NCBI GenBank assembly: GCA_035291645.1
Contig: DATDRQ010000188.1
Coordinates: 1-16,721, forward strand
Reading direction: 5' to 3'
Length of the DNA: 16,721 nt
DNA from: DATDRQ01 sp035291645
GTDB lineage: Bacteria > Chloroflexota > Anaerolineae > Anaerolineales > UBA4823
In this document: piece after piece, positions 1-6,547 of the stretch
How positions within the stretch are numbered: the first letter of the stretch is position 1
Layout of the letters: each line of letters starts with the position of its first letter
Made by a program: the position numbers and the translations under genes
The notes under the pieces: generated by a model
Database searches by the model: none
What the model saw: only the letters and a program-made list of their open reading frames with translations
Told to the model about the DNA's origin: nothing

Positions 1-88
1 CTTCTTCCGTTTGCGGTCCGAAATTCATCGTGCCCAGACAAAGGCGGCTTACTTTGAGTCCCGTCCGGCCCAGGTTGGTATATTCCAT
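1..88 (-). CDS. Aldo/keto reductase, N-terminal part only (runs off the left edge)
   Basis: The reverse strand from the ATG at 88 encodes 29 residues beginning MEYTNLGRTGLKVS and continuing RLCLGTMNFG. This is the standard opening of aldo/keto reductases: first beta-strand, then the LGRTGLKVS and LGTMNFG motifs of the NADPH-dependent (alpha/beta)8 barrel. Known members reduce aldehydes or ketones with NAD(P)H; the substrate cannot be told from this fragment. The start is secure because a perfect AGGAGG at 94-99 lies 5 bases upstream. The catalytic Asp/Tyr/Lys/His residues lie outside the window. The gene is downstream of, and on the same strand as, a broken cyclic-nucleotide-binding gene and a glycosyltransferase. 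Confidence 0.88.
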   Translation of the reverse strand, partial: MEYTNLGRTGLKVSRLCLGTMNFGPQTEE

Positions 89-93
89 ACTGT

Positions 94-99
94 CCTCCT
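94..99 (-). promoter_or_regulatory. Ribosome binding site of the aldo/keto reductase
   Basis: A perfect AGGAGG on the minus strand, 5 bases before the ATG at 88, fixes that start codon. Confidence 0.85.
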
Positions 100-124
100 T
101 ACATTCTCATGGGGAGTTCTGAGT

Positions 125-142
125 ATATCATGTGGTTGATAT
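125..142. promoter_or_regulatory. Small inverted repeat upstream of the aldo/keto reductase
   Basis: The arms ATATCA and TGATAT are perfect 6-base complements separated by 6 bases, 37 bases upstream of the reductase start. The size fits a half-site pair for a dimeric regulator, but short repeats like this also occur by chance. No convincing -35/-10 pair is seen around it. Confidence 0.25.
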
Positions 143-183
143 GGTAACGTGACTGTATTCCTGCGACCCGAGACGTTGCATCT

Positions 184-414
184 CTATATCTCCCTACTCA
201 CTGCCACCAGGCGAGCATCCGGTGAACCAAAGATCTTGATGATCTCCACGAAACCGTTCAGGATGATTTACACGGAATCCCCCGCGTCCCCTTCGCGGAA
301 TAAGACCTGTCCAACTTGTAACTCGACCTTCTCAAGCATGTCCTCTAACTGGTGCAAAGCCTCGTGAGGTAAGGAGGCAAATAATGGTACCGTATGGATC
401 GGCTCGTTGGACAT
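184..414 (-). pseudogene. Broken cyclic-nucleotide-binding (CRP/cNMP-fold) gene
   Basis: From the ATG at 414 the minus strand reads MSNEPIHTVPLFASL, then LEDMLEKVEL, GQVLFREGDAGDSV, a TAA stop (268-270), and IILNGFVEIIK in the same frame. A second stop, TAG, follows at 184-186. The string is a clear cNMP-binding domain: the PLFASLP helix, the LFREGDxGDS strand, and YIILxGxVEIIK with the Tyr codon replaced by TAA. The phosphate-binding cassette (GEMALL...RSA region) that should follow is absent, so the 3' end is missing or scrambled as well. The ATG lies 3 bases after the stop of the glycosyltransferase gene and has no Shine-Dalgarno site of its own, which suggests former translational coupling. 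At best a 48-residue peptide is made. A sequencing error could explain the first stop but not the lost 3' half. Confidence 0.8.
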
Positions 415-417
415 CGT

Positions 418-2073
418 TTATTCGATATAGCGCAGGTAAGCCTGAGCGGTTTTCTCCCAGGAAAAGCTGGTCTGAATGTAAGAAATCCCATCGGAAAGCA
501 GTTGATAATACCGATCGGGTGAATTATTAAATAGATCGACAGCATCCGCGATACATAGGGTTAATTCTTTCACCATTGCCTGGAACAGGGGTAAGCTTTT
601 TCGTTGTTCGATCCGGTTGGGAGTTCCATCGAGAAGATAAGAGGCCTGGTTAATGGACTGCCAGTCGTCGAGCGCCGATGGTAATCCATCCTGTTCTCGA
701 TATAGAAAACCGGTTGGGTGCGAAGCTGCTCCAAATAAACGATCGGAGCGTCGTTTGACTGCCTCGCTAAAAGAAGCCGCGGCGCGATATGGAATGATCT
801 GCTGGATGATCCCGCCGGTCGCTCGACCGATGCCAACGCATCCGTTTAAATAGAACTCATTCGCCATACCAAATGGTTCGTAGAGGGATGGAATCAGTCC
901 ATAAGTCGCTCCACGTAACACCTCGAAATAGCCTTCCTGGAATACGAATGGCAATGCGAGGACCCTGTGCGGGTATTCGAAGGCCAGATCTTTCAGGAAG
1001 GACAGTCCTGGAAGTCCTTCGTCGCCGGGGATCGGAAAAAAAAAGAAGGAGGCCTTACCGCCGCGATCGAGAAATTTCTCGATCGCAAGGCAAGCAACAT
1101 CGTTACCCTTTTGGCGGGGGTCGTCTCTACCAGCCAGTACAAACCAGGGGGACCCATCGAATTGGAATTGGGTAATATCTCCCCAAACGGGTGTCTCTGG
1201 CCTAGGTTGGACCGATTCGATCGCAGCCCGGGCTTTCGACCGTTGCTCGTTTTTCCAACTCATTAATGAGGAAAAGTCCCCTTTATGGGCTGTTGATATA
1301 ACATCATCTCGGATGGCGAGTTTTGTAAAAGGCCCATTATCGATGCCGGCTAATCTATTCTCCAACTCTGATTGAAGATGGGGAGCCATCACCACTGCCT
1401 GAAGGTCGTCTTCTACGAAGTCTTTTGCAAACTGGTCGGAAACGGTGAATACAGGTTCTTCAACCAGCTGAAGTGCGCGCTCAAGGATCGTATTCCCCGG
1501 AGCGATGAGAGGATTTATCCCAAATCGGAGAAGGTCATCATCGGACGCTGGGCTATCATAACTGTTGTGCAGGGTGAGAAAGGTCCTGACCTTGGATTGA
1601 GATCCCGGATCAGGCAAGGCCAGAGTTGTCGTGGCTGCTTCCCAGTCTTGTAAGAGTAAGGTCCACTTCGATAATGGATCAATCGCAGTCTTCGTCTTTG
1701 CAACAGCCTTACCAAAAAATAATGCATCCCGCAGCAGAATAGCTGCGTTTGCAACGTCATAAGGATGGCGAACCCCGGCGAAGAAGCGGGGGTCTGCCGG
1801 TTTTAGAAAAAACCAGGAACCGTTCTGATCTAGTCGTAACACCGACACGTCGAGGGGAAGACCTTCGTACTCCACTTGAATTGTGCCAAACGAGCTCATC
1901 TTTGATTCGACGGAGAGCGTTTTTTCGTTTTTTTGATGAAATGGGGTGATTGCGATCACCTCGGAATTGCTCGCTCGAGCCAGTCCCTCGGGGAGATGCT
2001 TCATAACTGCCGCGATCCCCCCTGCCGGCGCAAAAGGAGATTCGTAGGAAACGATTGCGATTCGATCGGGCAT
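418..2073 (-). CDS. GT5-like glycosyltransferase (starch/glycogen synthase type)
   Basis: This is a 551-residue two-Rossmann-domain (GT-B) glycosyltransferase. The N-terminal half follows the glycogen synthase plan: PFAPAGGIAAV at 13-23 sits where GlgA has KxGGLxDV, LLQDWEAA near 140-147 matches the HDWxT segment, and TLHN occurs at 167-170. The C-terminal half has GRDDPRQKG at 315-323, carrying the Arg and Lys that bind donor phosphate, and PSLYEPFGMAN at 395-405, the conserved catalytic-Glu segment. A TGG motif follows at 419-421. Family members extend alpha-1,4-glucan or related sugars from a nucleotide-sugar donor. The first-motif Lys is replaced by Ala/Pro-Ala and the HDW His by Gln, so the donor or acceptor may differ from ADP-glucose/glycogen. 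No Shine-Dalgarno site is seen; a TAAGAT hexamer lies 7 bases before the ATG. Exact substrate unknown. Confidence 0.8.
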   Translation of the reverse strand: MPDRIAIVSYESPFAPAGGIAAVMKHLPEGLARASNSEVIAITPFHQKNEKTLSVESKMSSFGTIQVEYEGLPLDVSVLRLDQNGSWFFLKPADPRFFAGVRHPYDVANAAILLRDALFFGKAVAKTKTAIDPLSKWTLLLQDWEAATTTLALPDPGSQSKVRTFLTLHNSYDSPASDDDLLRFGINPLIAPGNTILERALQLVEEPVFTVSDQFAKDFVEDDLQAVVMAPHLQSELENRLAGIDNGPFTKLAIRDDVISTAHKGDFSSLMSWKNEQRSKARAAIESVQPRPETPVWGDITQFQFDGSPWFVLAGRDDPRQKGNDVACLAIEKFLDRGGKASFFFFPIPGDEGLPGLSFLKDLAFEYPHRVLALPFVFQEGYFEVLRGATYGLIPSLYEPFGMANEFYLNGCVGIGRATGGIIQQIIPYRAAASFSEAVKRRSDRLFGAASHPTGFLYREQDGLPSALDDWQSINQASYLLDGTPNRIEQRKSLPLFQAMVKELTLCIADAVDLFNNSPDRYYQLLSDGISYIQTSFSWEKTAQAYLRYIE

Positions 2074-2080
2074 ATCGATT

Positions 2081-2086
2081 ATCTTA
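2081..2086 (-). promoter_or_regulatory. -10-like hexamer, possible leaderless start of the glycosyltransferase
   Basis: TAAGAT on the minus strand lies exactly 7 bases before the ATG at 2073. Transcription would start at or next to the start codon. No Shine-Dalgarno site is present and no good -35 is visible at 16-18 bases. Confidence 0.4.
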
Positions 2087-2114
2087 GGTAAAGTAGAAGG
2101 TGAGAACGAGTTAA

Positions 2115-2158
2115 ATTATATCATTTGAAAAATCTTGCAAAGATGATTGCGTTATAAT
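2115..2158. promoter_or_regulatory. Divergent promoter region with two TATAAT boxes around a palindromic TTGCAA
   Basis: A perfect TATAAT faces right at 2153-2158 and another faces left at 2115-2120. Between them TTGCAA (2135-2140), its own reverse complement, could serve as a -35 for both directions. The spacers are 12 bases (right) and 14 bases (left), short of the optimal 17, so the -35 assignment is weak although both -10 boxes are consensus. The rightward box ends 7 bases before the ATG at 2166, giving a leaderless messenger for the membrane protein. The leftward box would give the glycosyltransferase a leader of about 35 bases. Confidence 0.5.
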
Positions 2159-2165
2159 CCTGTTC

Positions 2166-3725
2166 ATGGAAAAAACGAGAGGCGGTTTCTCGCCCGTCTC
2201 TTTGGTGCGAAGGCGCCAATTTTCTGCGATCATTTTGTTTGCTCTGGCATTCGCCATCGCGTACTCCCAATCCCCTCTGTTTACCTCTAACCAAAACCAA
2301 TATTTCCTGCATGGTATGGCGCTAGCTGGCGTGGGGAATTTACAGAAAGATTGGTTAGCCAATACTGCTGATCCAACTCCAGTTTTTTCATATTTGGTAG
2401 CGTTCATCTACAAAATTTTTCGTTTCCCCACAGTTTTCTATCTGATCTATCTTGGGATTCTGGTCGTCTATTTCCTCTCCTGTTCAGGTATCGCAAGGAA
2501 GATATCTAATCTGAACTATCCCTTCGCGAGTTTTCTGTTCTTCGTACTATTCACATTAATCCATTCTACTGCATTCCGGTATTTTCTTACCATACTTCTG
2601 GGTCCAGATTGGGCTTATATATTCGAAGGGGGACTGGCCGGGCAAAGGATTTTGGGGACCGTGTTCCAACCCAGTTCTTTCGGGGTGCTGCTGATCCTCT
2701 CGGTTTACTTGTTTTTAATTCGAAAGAATTACCTGGCAGTGACCCTGTCCGTTCTTGCTGCGGTTTTTCATCCAACTTACTTATTACCTGCAGCAACGTT
2801 AATCAGTGCTTACATGTGGAGTGCTTATAAGGATGAAGAAAAGGTTCACAGCGCCATCTGGCTCGGTCTGTTCGCATTAATCTTGGTACTGCCTATCCTT
2901 GGATATGTAATCCCCACCTTTTGGCCTTCATCCCCCGAAGAATACGCACGCTCGCAAGAGATCCTGGTACACTTCCGCATCCCTCACCATGCAGTTATAA
3001 CGGAATGGTTGGACGGCTCCGCGATGATCCAGTTTGTGTTGGTTATCCTGGCGACATTCTTGACAAGAAAAAGCAAACTGTATCCGATCTTCGTTTTCGG
3101 GTTATCGGTCTCCTTCATTCTAACGATGATTCAAACCATCACCGGAAACAATGCCCTGGCTTTATTGTTCCCCTGGCGAATATCGAGTATTCTCGTCCCG
3201 CTTGCGACGACGGTGCTTCTCGCCAGGCTGATTGAGGCAGCGTTTGGTCGCTGGAAATCCTGGTTTGAGGCTCACTCTGCCCTTCTGTTGATCTCAGGTA
3301 TTGTGGTTGTCCTGTCGATGATGGCAGCTGGTATCTTCTACTTCGTTCAAGAATATATGGATAAAGTGAATTCCTCTGAGAGCGGACTCTTTCACTACAT
3401 CGCAATTAAGAAGCGTGCCGAAGATAATTATCTCATCCCGATCGATATGCAGGATTTCCGCCTGGCAACCGGGGCGGCTGTGTATGTAGACTTCAAATCC
3501 ATTCCATACCAGGATCAAGAAGTATTAGAATGGCATCGCCGCGTATTGCAGGTCTCGGATTTCTACCGGAAGAACAGAATCAACTGCGAAAACTTGAGGG
3601 AATGGACGGTAGCGGAGCACATCACTCACCTGATACTGATGAGTGATCGAAAAGATCCGGATTGTTCATTTCTTGAAGAAATCCACCGGAATCAGAATTT
3701 CAGGTTATTCAAGTTCGCAGATTGA
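2166..3725 (+). CDS. Polytopic membrane protein, GT-C-like layout, unknown function
   Basis: A 519-residue protein with about ten hydrophobic spans (roughly 18-35, 89-108, 118-136, 165-184, 187-212, 229-251, 285-300, 306-324, 336-354 and 371-394) and a soluble C-terminal part of about 120 residues. After the first span comes a loop with LHGMALAGVGNLQKDWLANT and DPTP, with acidic residues placed as in GT-C glycosyltransferases. The tail holds IPIDMQDFRL and VYVDFKSIPY followed by EVLEWHRRV. These strings resemble a family of uncharacterised bacterial membrane proteins that I associate with the name DUF6798, unverified. A role in transfer of lipid-linked sugars is inference. There is no Shine-Dalgarno site; TATAAT ends 7 bases before the ATG. 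The gene is divergent from the glycosyltransferase and converges with the lipoprotein gene, with 23 bases between stops. Confidence 0.75.
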   Translation: MEKTRGGFSPVSLVRRRQFSAIILFALAFAIAYSQSPLFTSNQNQYFLHGMALAGVGNLQKDWLANTADPTPVFSYLVAFIYKIFRFPTVFYLIYLGILVVYFLSCSGIARKISNLNYPFASFLFFVLFTLIHSTAFRYFLTILLGPDWAYIFEGGLAGQRILGTVFQPSSFGVLLILSVYLFLIRKNYLAVTLSVLAAVFHPTYLLPAATLISAYMWSAYKDEEKVHSAIWLGLFALILVLPILGYVIPTFWPSSPEEYARSQEILVHFRIPHHAVITEWLDGSAMIQFVLVILATFLTRKSKLYPIFVFGLSVSFILTMIQTITGNNALALLFPWRISSILVPLATTVLLARLIEAAFGRWKSWFEAHSALLLISGIVVVLSMMAAGIFYFVQEYMDKVNSSESGLFHYIAIKKRAEDNYLIPIDMQDFRLATGAAVYVDFKSIPYQDQEVLEWHRRVLQVSDFYRKNRINCENLREWTVAEHITHLILMSDRKDPDCSFLEEIHRNQNFRLFKFAD

Positions 3726-3748
3726 CCAGCGAAAGCAGGACTGCAGCC

Positions 3749-4843
3749 TCACGGTTCGACATTTTTCACGCCGCCTTCATAGCTGAACCCAAAACCGGCT
3801 ATCGTCACTGGTCGATAATCAAAGTTAAGGCTTTCTACACGGATGGTATGCGGTCCGGGCTTGAAATCGGAAACTTCGATGTAACCGCCGTGCCGCCCAA
3901 ATTTCTCCCAAATGGCTGCGGTATCGCCGCGCCACATCTCGACACCATCGAAGAGCGCTCGAGCCCATCCGATCTGCGCTTCTCCCATGATCTGTACACC
4001 CATCGAGGTGAAAGGATGCTTCGTGGTGACCTCGATCCAGTCTCCATTCCACCACAGGATACGATGCAGGCCATAACCGACCGCCTCATCATGATAGGAA
4101 ACATGGATGCCCTCCGGAGGTTCTCGATCTGCACGATTGGCAACGGCATACACATCGGGTGGTTTATCAAAGAAGCGGCTGTCCCCGCCAATTACTTTTA
4201 CCGTGAACGATAGATTCTCCGCTGTCATTGCCTCGGGAATCTTTGAGGTGCCGCATCCGGGTGGCTGGTCTCTTACAGTCCCAGAGCAAGCCAGCCAGGG
4301 TTGGTTACCCAAGTTTTGTTGCCTAAGCCCAAAGGCACAGGAGGCATCATCGACTGGCTCCAGCCTAAGACTTCCGTCTTTCAATTTCCACTTATATTGT
4401 CCTACATCGTAAGGGCAGTATGGATCATTGAAAACCTGCAGCCGATCTTTGGACACGGTGTATGAAGCAATACTGTACCAACCCGTCACATCGTAATAGA
4501 TGCGCATGATACCGCGGTCGATTTTCAGTTTCCATATTCCTCCCACTGGCCGGTAGTCTGCGCAGCGCAGGCATTTCCAGTACTGCGGCGGGGATTCGTC
4601 TATCTTGGCATACGTACCATCTAATGCTTCCGCGGCAGGAGCGGGCAAAAGAGTTGTATAAGGAACAGGTGTTACCATCTGCAAAGCATCCCACCGGTTC
4701 AACGGGGTTATCGTGTCCGGAGAGGCAAGAACATCATCGCCGGGCGTGATGGCAGGTGTGGAGGGGAGAGTTGCGTCGCCTGTCGGTAGACACGCAGCCA
4801 GCGCGAAGACCAGTGTGATGCCAATAGCAAACTGTTTTTTCAT
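3749..4843 (-). CDS. Secreted lipoprotein of unknown function
   Basis: A 364-residue protein with a lipoprotein signal: MKKQ, a hydrophobic stretch, then the lipobox LAAC with the lipidated Cys at 18. A Pro/Thr/Ser-rich linker runs to about residue 70. Two probable beta-rich parts follow: residues 75-190 with a WKCLRC motif at 89-94, and residues 205-355, ending in an immunoglobulin-like or jelly-roll-looking stretch (PGPHTIRVESL near 329-339). The mature chain has six further cysteines (91, 94, 143, 169, 186, 197), all in the first half, enough for three disulfides or a metal site. I do not recognise the family. There is no Shine-Dalgarno site; TAAGAT lies 7 bases before the ATG. An outer-surface binding role is a guess from its location. 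Confidence 0.78.
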   Translation of the reverse strand: MKKQFAIGITLVFALAACLPTGDATLPSTPAITPGDDVLASPDTITPLNRWDALQMVTPVPYTTLLPAPAAEALDGTYAKIDESPPQYWKCLRCADYRPVGGIWKLKIDRGIMRIYYDVTGWYSIASYTVSKDRLQVFNDPYCPYDVGQYKWKLKDGSLRLEPVDDASCAFGLRQQNLGNQPWLACSGTVRDQPPGCGTSKIPEAMTAENLSFTVKVIGGDSRFFDKPPDVYAVANRADREPPEGIHVSYHDEAVGYGLHRILWWNGDWIEVTTKHPFTSMGVQIMGEAQIGWARALFDGVEMWRGDTAAIWEKFGRHGGYIEVSDFKPGPHTIRVESLNFDYRPVTIAGFGFSYEGGVKNVEP

Positions 4844-4850
4844 GTTTGGT

Positions 4851-4856
4851 ATCTTA
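4851..4856 (-). promoter_or_regulatory. -10-like hexamer, possible leaderless start of the lipoprotein gene
   Basis: TAAGAT on the minus strand lies exactly 7 bases before the ATG at 4843, the same spacing as at 2073 and 2166. No Shine-Dalgarno site and no strong -35 are seen. Confidence 0.4.
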
Positions 4857-5040
4857 TGTGTTTAAATTCAGAAAACGCTTGAGGGCGCCGACCTCGGGCT
4901 AATCTCAGGCGGATTTATCGTCGAAGCTCCCTCCAGTTTTAGGGAAACATAAACGCAACAATTTCTCTGATAAGCTGTTACTCGGATTCAGAGAAGGCGG
5001 CTAATGATCGATTCTACTGCAATAAATCCATAAAACACGC
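4857..5040. other. Intergenic stretch with no recognised feature
   Basis: I see no reading frame resembling a protein family, no RNA gene and no clear repeat in this part of the long gap. It may hold more of the decayed insertion sequence that follows, but no transposase motif is readable here. Confidence 0.4.
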
Positions 5041-5078
5041 ATCCAGGTCAATTTTATCCTCTTTTTTCGCGGCGATAA

Positions 5079-5348
5079 AGTGAACAGGTGTTGGTTTATC
5101 GAACGGATACTGAGTTTTGCAATACCCGTCTTGTCAAGGTAAAATGCACGGGAAGTAAAAACGGTCGAAATCTCTTCCGTTCTCTCTTTCAAGAGAATTT
5201 GGACAGACCCGAAGCTTATCGGCAAACAGAAGCCGATCAAAAAGCTTTGCGAAAAAGAAGTGTATCTGTCGAACCTTTATTCCGGGAGGCATAACAGTTT
5301 CACCGGTTGAGGCTGTTTCGGTTATAAGGTTTGGAGAAGGCGAACATT
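5079..5348 (+). mobile_element. Decayed transposase C-terminus (IS1182-like insertion sequence remnant)
   Basis: One plus-strand frame reads SEQVLVYRTD, then KCTGSKNGRNLFRS, AYRQTEADQKALRKR, VSVEPLFREA, a TAA stop (5292-5294), QFHRLRLFRL, a TAA stop (5325-5327), and GLEKANI. Read through the stops, this follows the C-terminal DDE-transposase signature of IS1182-like elements: KCTxSKxGR, YxxTEAxxKAxRKRxVWVEPLFxEAKxWHGLRRFRLRGLxKVN. The Glu of VEPLF is probably the catalytic one. The stop at 5292 sits where the Lys of EAK is expected. A third in-frame stop (5076-5078) lies just before the recognisable part. Only about 90 codons remain and the two Asp-bearing regions are gone. No terminal inverted repeats or target duplication could be found. 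Similarity ends about 30 bases before the alcohol dehydrogenase start. Confidence 0.75.
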
Positions 5349-5366
5349 ACCCGAATTTACCAAGTC

Positions 5367-5372
5367 GAGGAG
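5367..5372 (+). promoter_or_regulatory. Ribosome binding site of the iron alcohol dehydrogenase
   Basis: GAGGAG, 5 bases before the ATG at 5378, supports that start. It lies just beyond the recognisable end of the transposase remnant. Confidence 0.7.
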
Positions 5373-5377
5373 TAGGA

Positions 5378-6535
5378 ATGAATCTGTTTGAGTTCGTTAC
5401 CATGCCGCGTATCATTTTTGGGAACGGTTCGATCCAGCAGGTCGGTTCGCTCGCGGCTGAGTTTGGCGAACGAGTATTGATCGTCTCGGGGAAATCCCAG
5501 GATCGCCTTATGAAATTGTTGGAAATCTTGCAACATCAGGAATTAGAGGTATTTGTTTTTCCGGTCACAGGTGAACCGACTGTGGAAGACATTCGCGCGG
5601 GAGTCCTGTTCGCGCGGGAGAAACTCTGTGATGTCGTTTTAGGCTTTGGCGGGGGAAGTGCACTGGACGCCAGTAAAGCGATCGCAGTCCTTTATTCCAA
5701 TGAAGGAGATATTTACGATTATCTCGAAGTCATCGGGAAAGGTAAGAGTTTATCCGGCCCCGGGCTTCCTTTGATTACGGTCCCTACGACGGCCGGTACC
5801 GGAGCAGAGGTAACCCGCAACGCTGTGATCGGTGCACCGGATCGACGAGTGAAGGTAAGCCTGCGCAGCTCTGTGATGCTGGCAAAGATCGCCTTGATCG
5901 ACCCGCAGCTCACCCATAGCGCGCCTCCCGAGGTCACCGCCAGGACGGGCATGGATACATTATCCCAGCTGGTTGAGCCTTTTATTTCCAACCAGTCGAA
6001 CTGGATGACGGATATCTTCTGCCGTGAGGGCATGCGCCGGGTCAAGAATTCTATATCAAAGGCGTACCATTCCGGTGGAGATTTGCTGGCGCGTGAGGAT
6101 ATGGCTTTTGCCAGTCTACTCAGCGGCCTCGCCCTGACAAACGCTAAGCTTGGCGTTGTACACGGTTTTGCGAGTGTTATCGGAGGAGTTTATCCGGCGC
6201 CCCACGGTGCGGTGTGCGCCCGGCTGTTGCCTCCCGTGGTCACAGCCAACCTGAAAGCTCTCCAGGAACGTGGCGAGGATGGATTAACGCTGGAGAAGTT
6301 TTCCGAGATGGCGCGAATCTTGACGGGAGACGATCATGCCCGCCCGATGGATGGAGTCGAATGGATGGAACGGCTGGTTCAGGTTTTAAGAATCCCGCCT
6401 TTGTCATCCTTCGGATTAAGAGAAGCGGACTTCCCTCAACTGGTGGAGAAGGCCATGGTAGCCAGCAGCACCAAGGGCAATCCAGTCGTCCTTACCCCGG
6501 ATGAGATGAGAAATATCCTAATCCAAGCGCTTTGA
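5378..6535 (+). CDS. Iron-containing (group III) alcohol dehydrogenase
   Basis: A 385-residue full-length member of the Fe-ADH superfamily, cytoplasmic NAD(P)H-dependent enzymes that interconvert alcohols and aldehydes or ketones. The N-terminal Rossmann-like domain has GFGGGSALDASKA at 89-101 (dinucleotide phosphate binding) and VPTTAGTGAE at 135-144. The C-terminal helical domain has the metal site. By the FucO pattern (Asp, His, His, His), this protein offers Asp193, Gln197, His262 (VVHGF) and His276 (APHGA): one His ligand is Gln, and the second His of the VHxxxH motif is Ser266. I recall a subfamily with exactly this TGMDxLxQLxEP pattern, so it is probably a natural variant and not damage. 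The substrate is unknown. The gene stands alone on its strand, just after a transposase remnant, and converges with the ABC exporter gene with 12 bases between them. Confidence 0.9.
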   Translation: MNLFEFVTMPRIIFGNGSIQQVGSLAAEFGERVLIVSGKSQDRLMKLLEILQHQELEVFVFPVTGEPTVEDIRAGVLFAREKLCDVVLGFGGGSALDASKAIAVLYSNEGDIYDYLEVIGKGKSLSGPGLPLITVPTTAGTGAEVTRNAVIGAPDRRVKVSLRSSVMLAKIALIDPQLTHSAPPEVTARTGMDTLSQLVEPFISNQSNWMTDIFCREGMRRVKNSISKAYHSGGDLLAREDMAFASLLSGLALTNAKLGVVHGFASVIGGVYPAPHGAVCARLLPPVVTANLKALQERGEDGLTLEKFSEMARILTGDDHARPMDGVEWMERLVQVLRIPPLSSFGLREADFPQLVEKAMVASSTKGNPVVLTPDEMRNILIQAL

Positions 6536-6547
6536 TCTCACCAATAT

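Noticed and set aside
149..367. 72-codon plus-strand frame at the left end
   Set aside because: The opposite strand carries a recognisable cyclic-nucleotide-binding domain remnant.
3726..3748. Possible terminator between the convergent membrane-protein and lipoprotein genes
   Set aside because: No stable hairpin followed by a T-run is visible here, nor in the other convergent gaps at 6536-6547 and 9403-9421.
3722..4213. 163-codon plus-strand frame overlapping the lipoprotein gene
   Set aside because: It starts at a TTG inside the membrane-protein stop region, lacks motifs and opposes a gene with a clear signal peptide.
5001..5240. 79-codon minus-strand frame in the long gap
   Set aside because: It is the complement of the plus-strand frame that carries the transposase signature.
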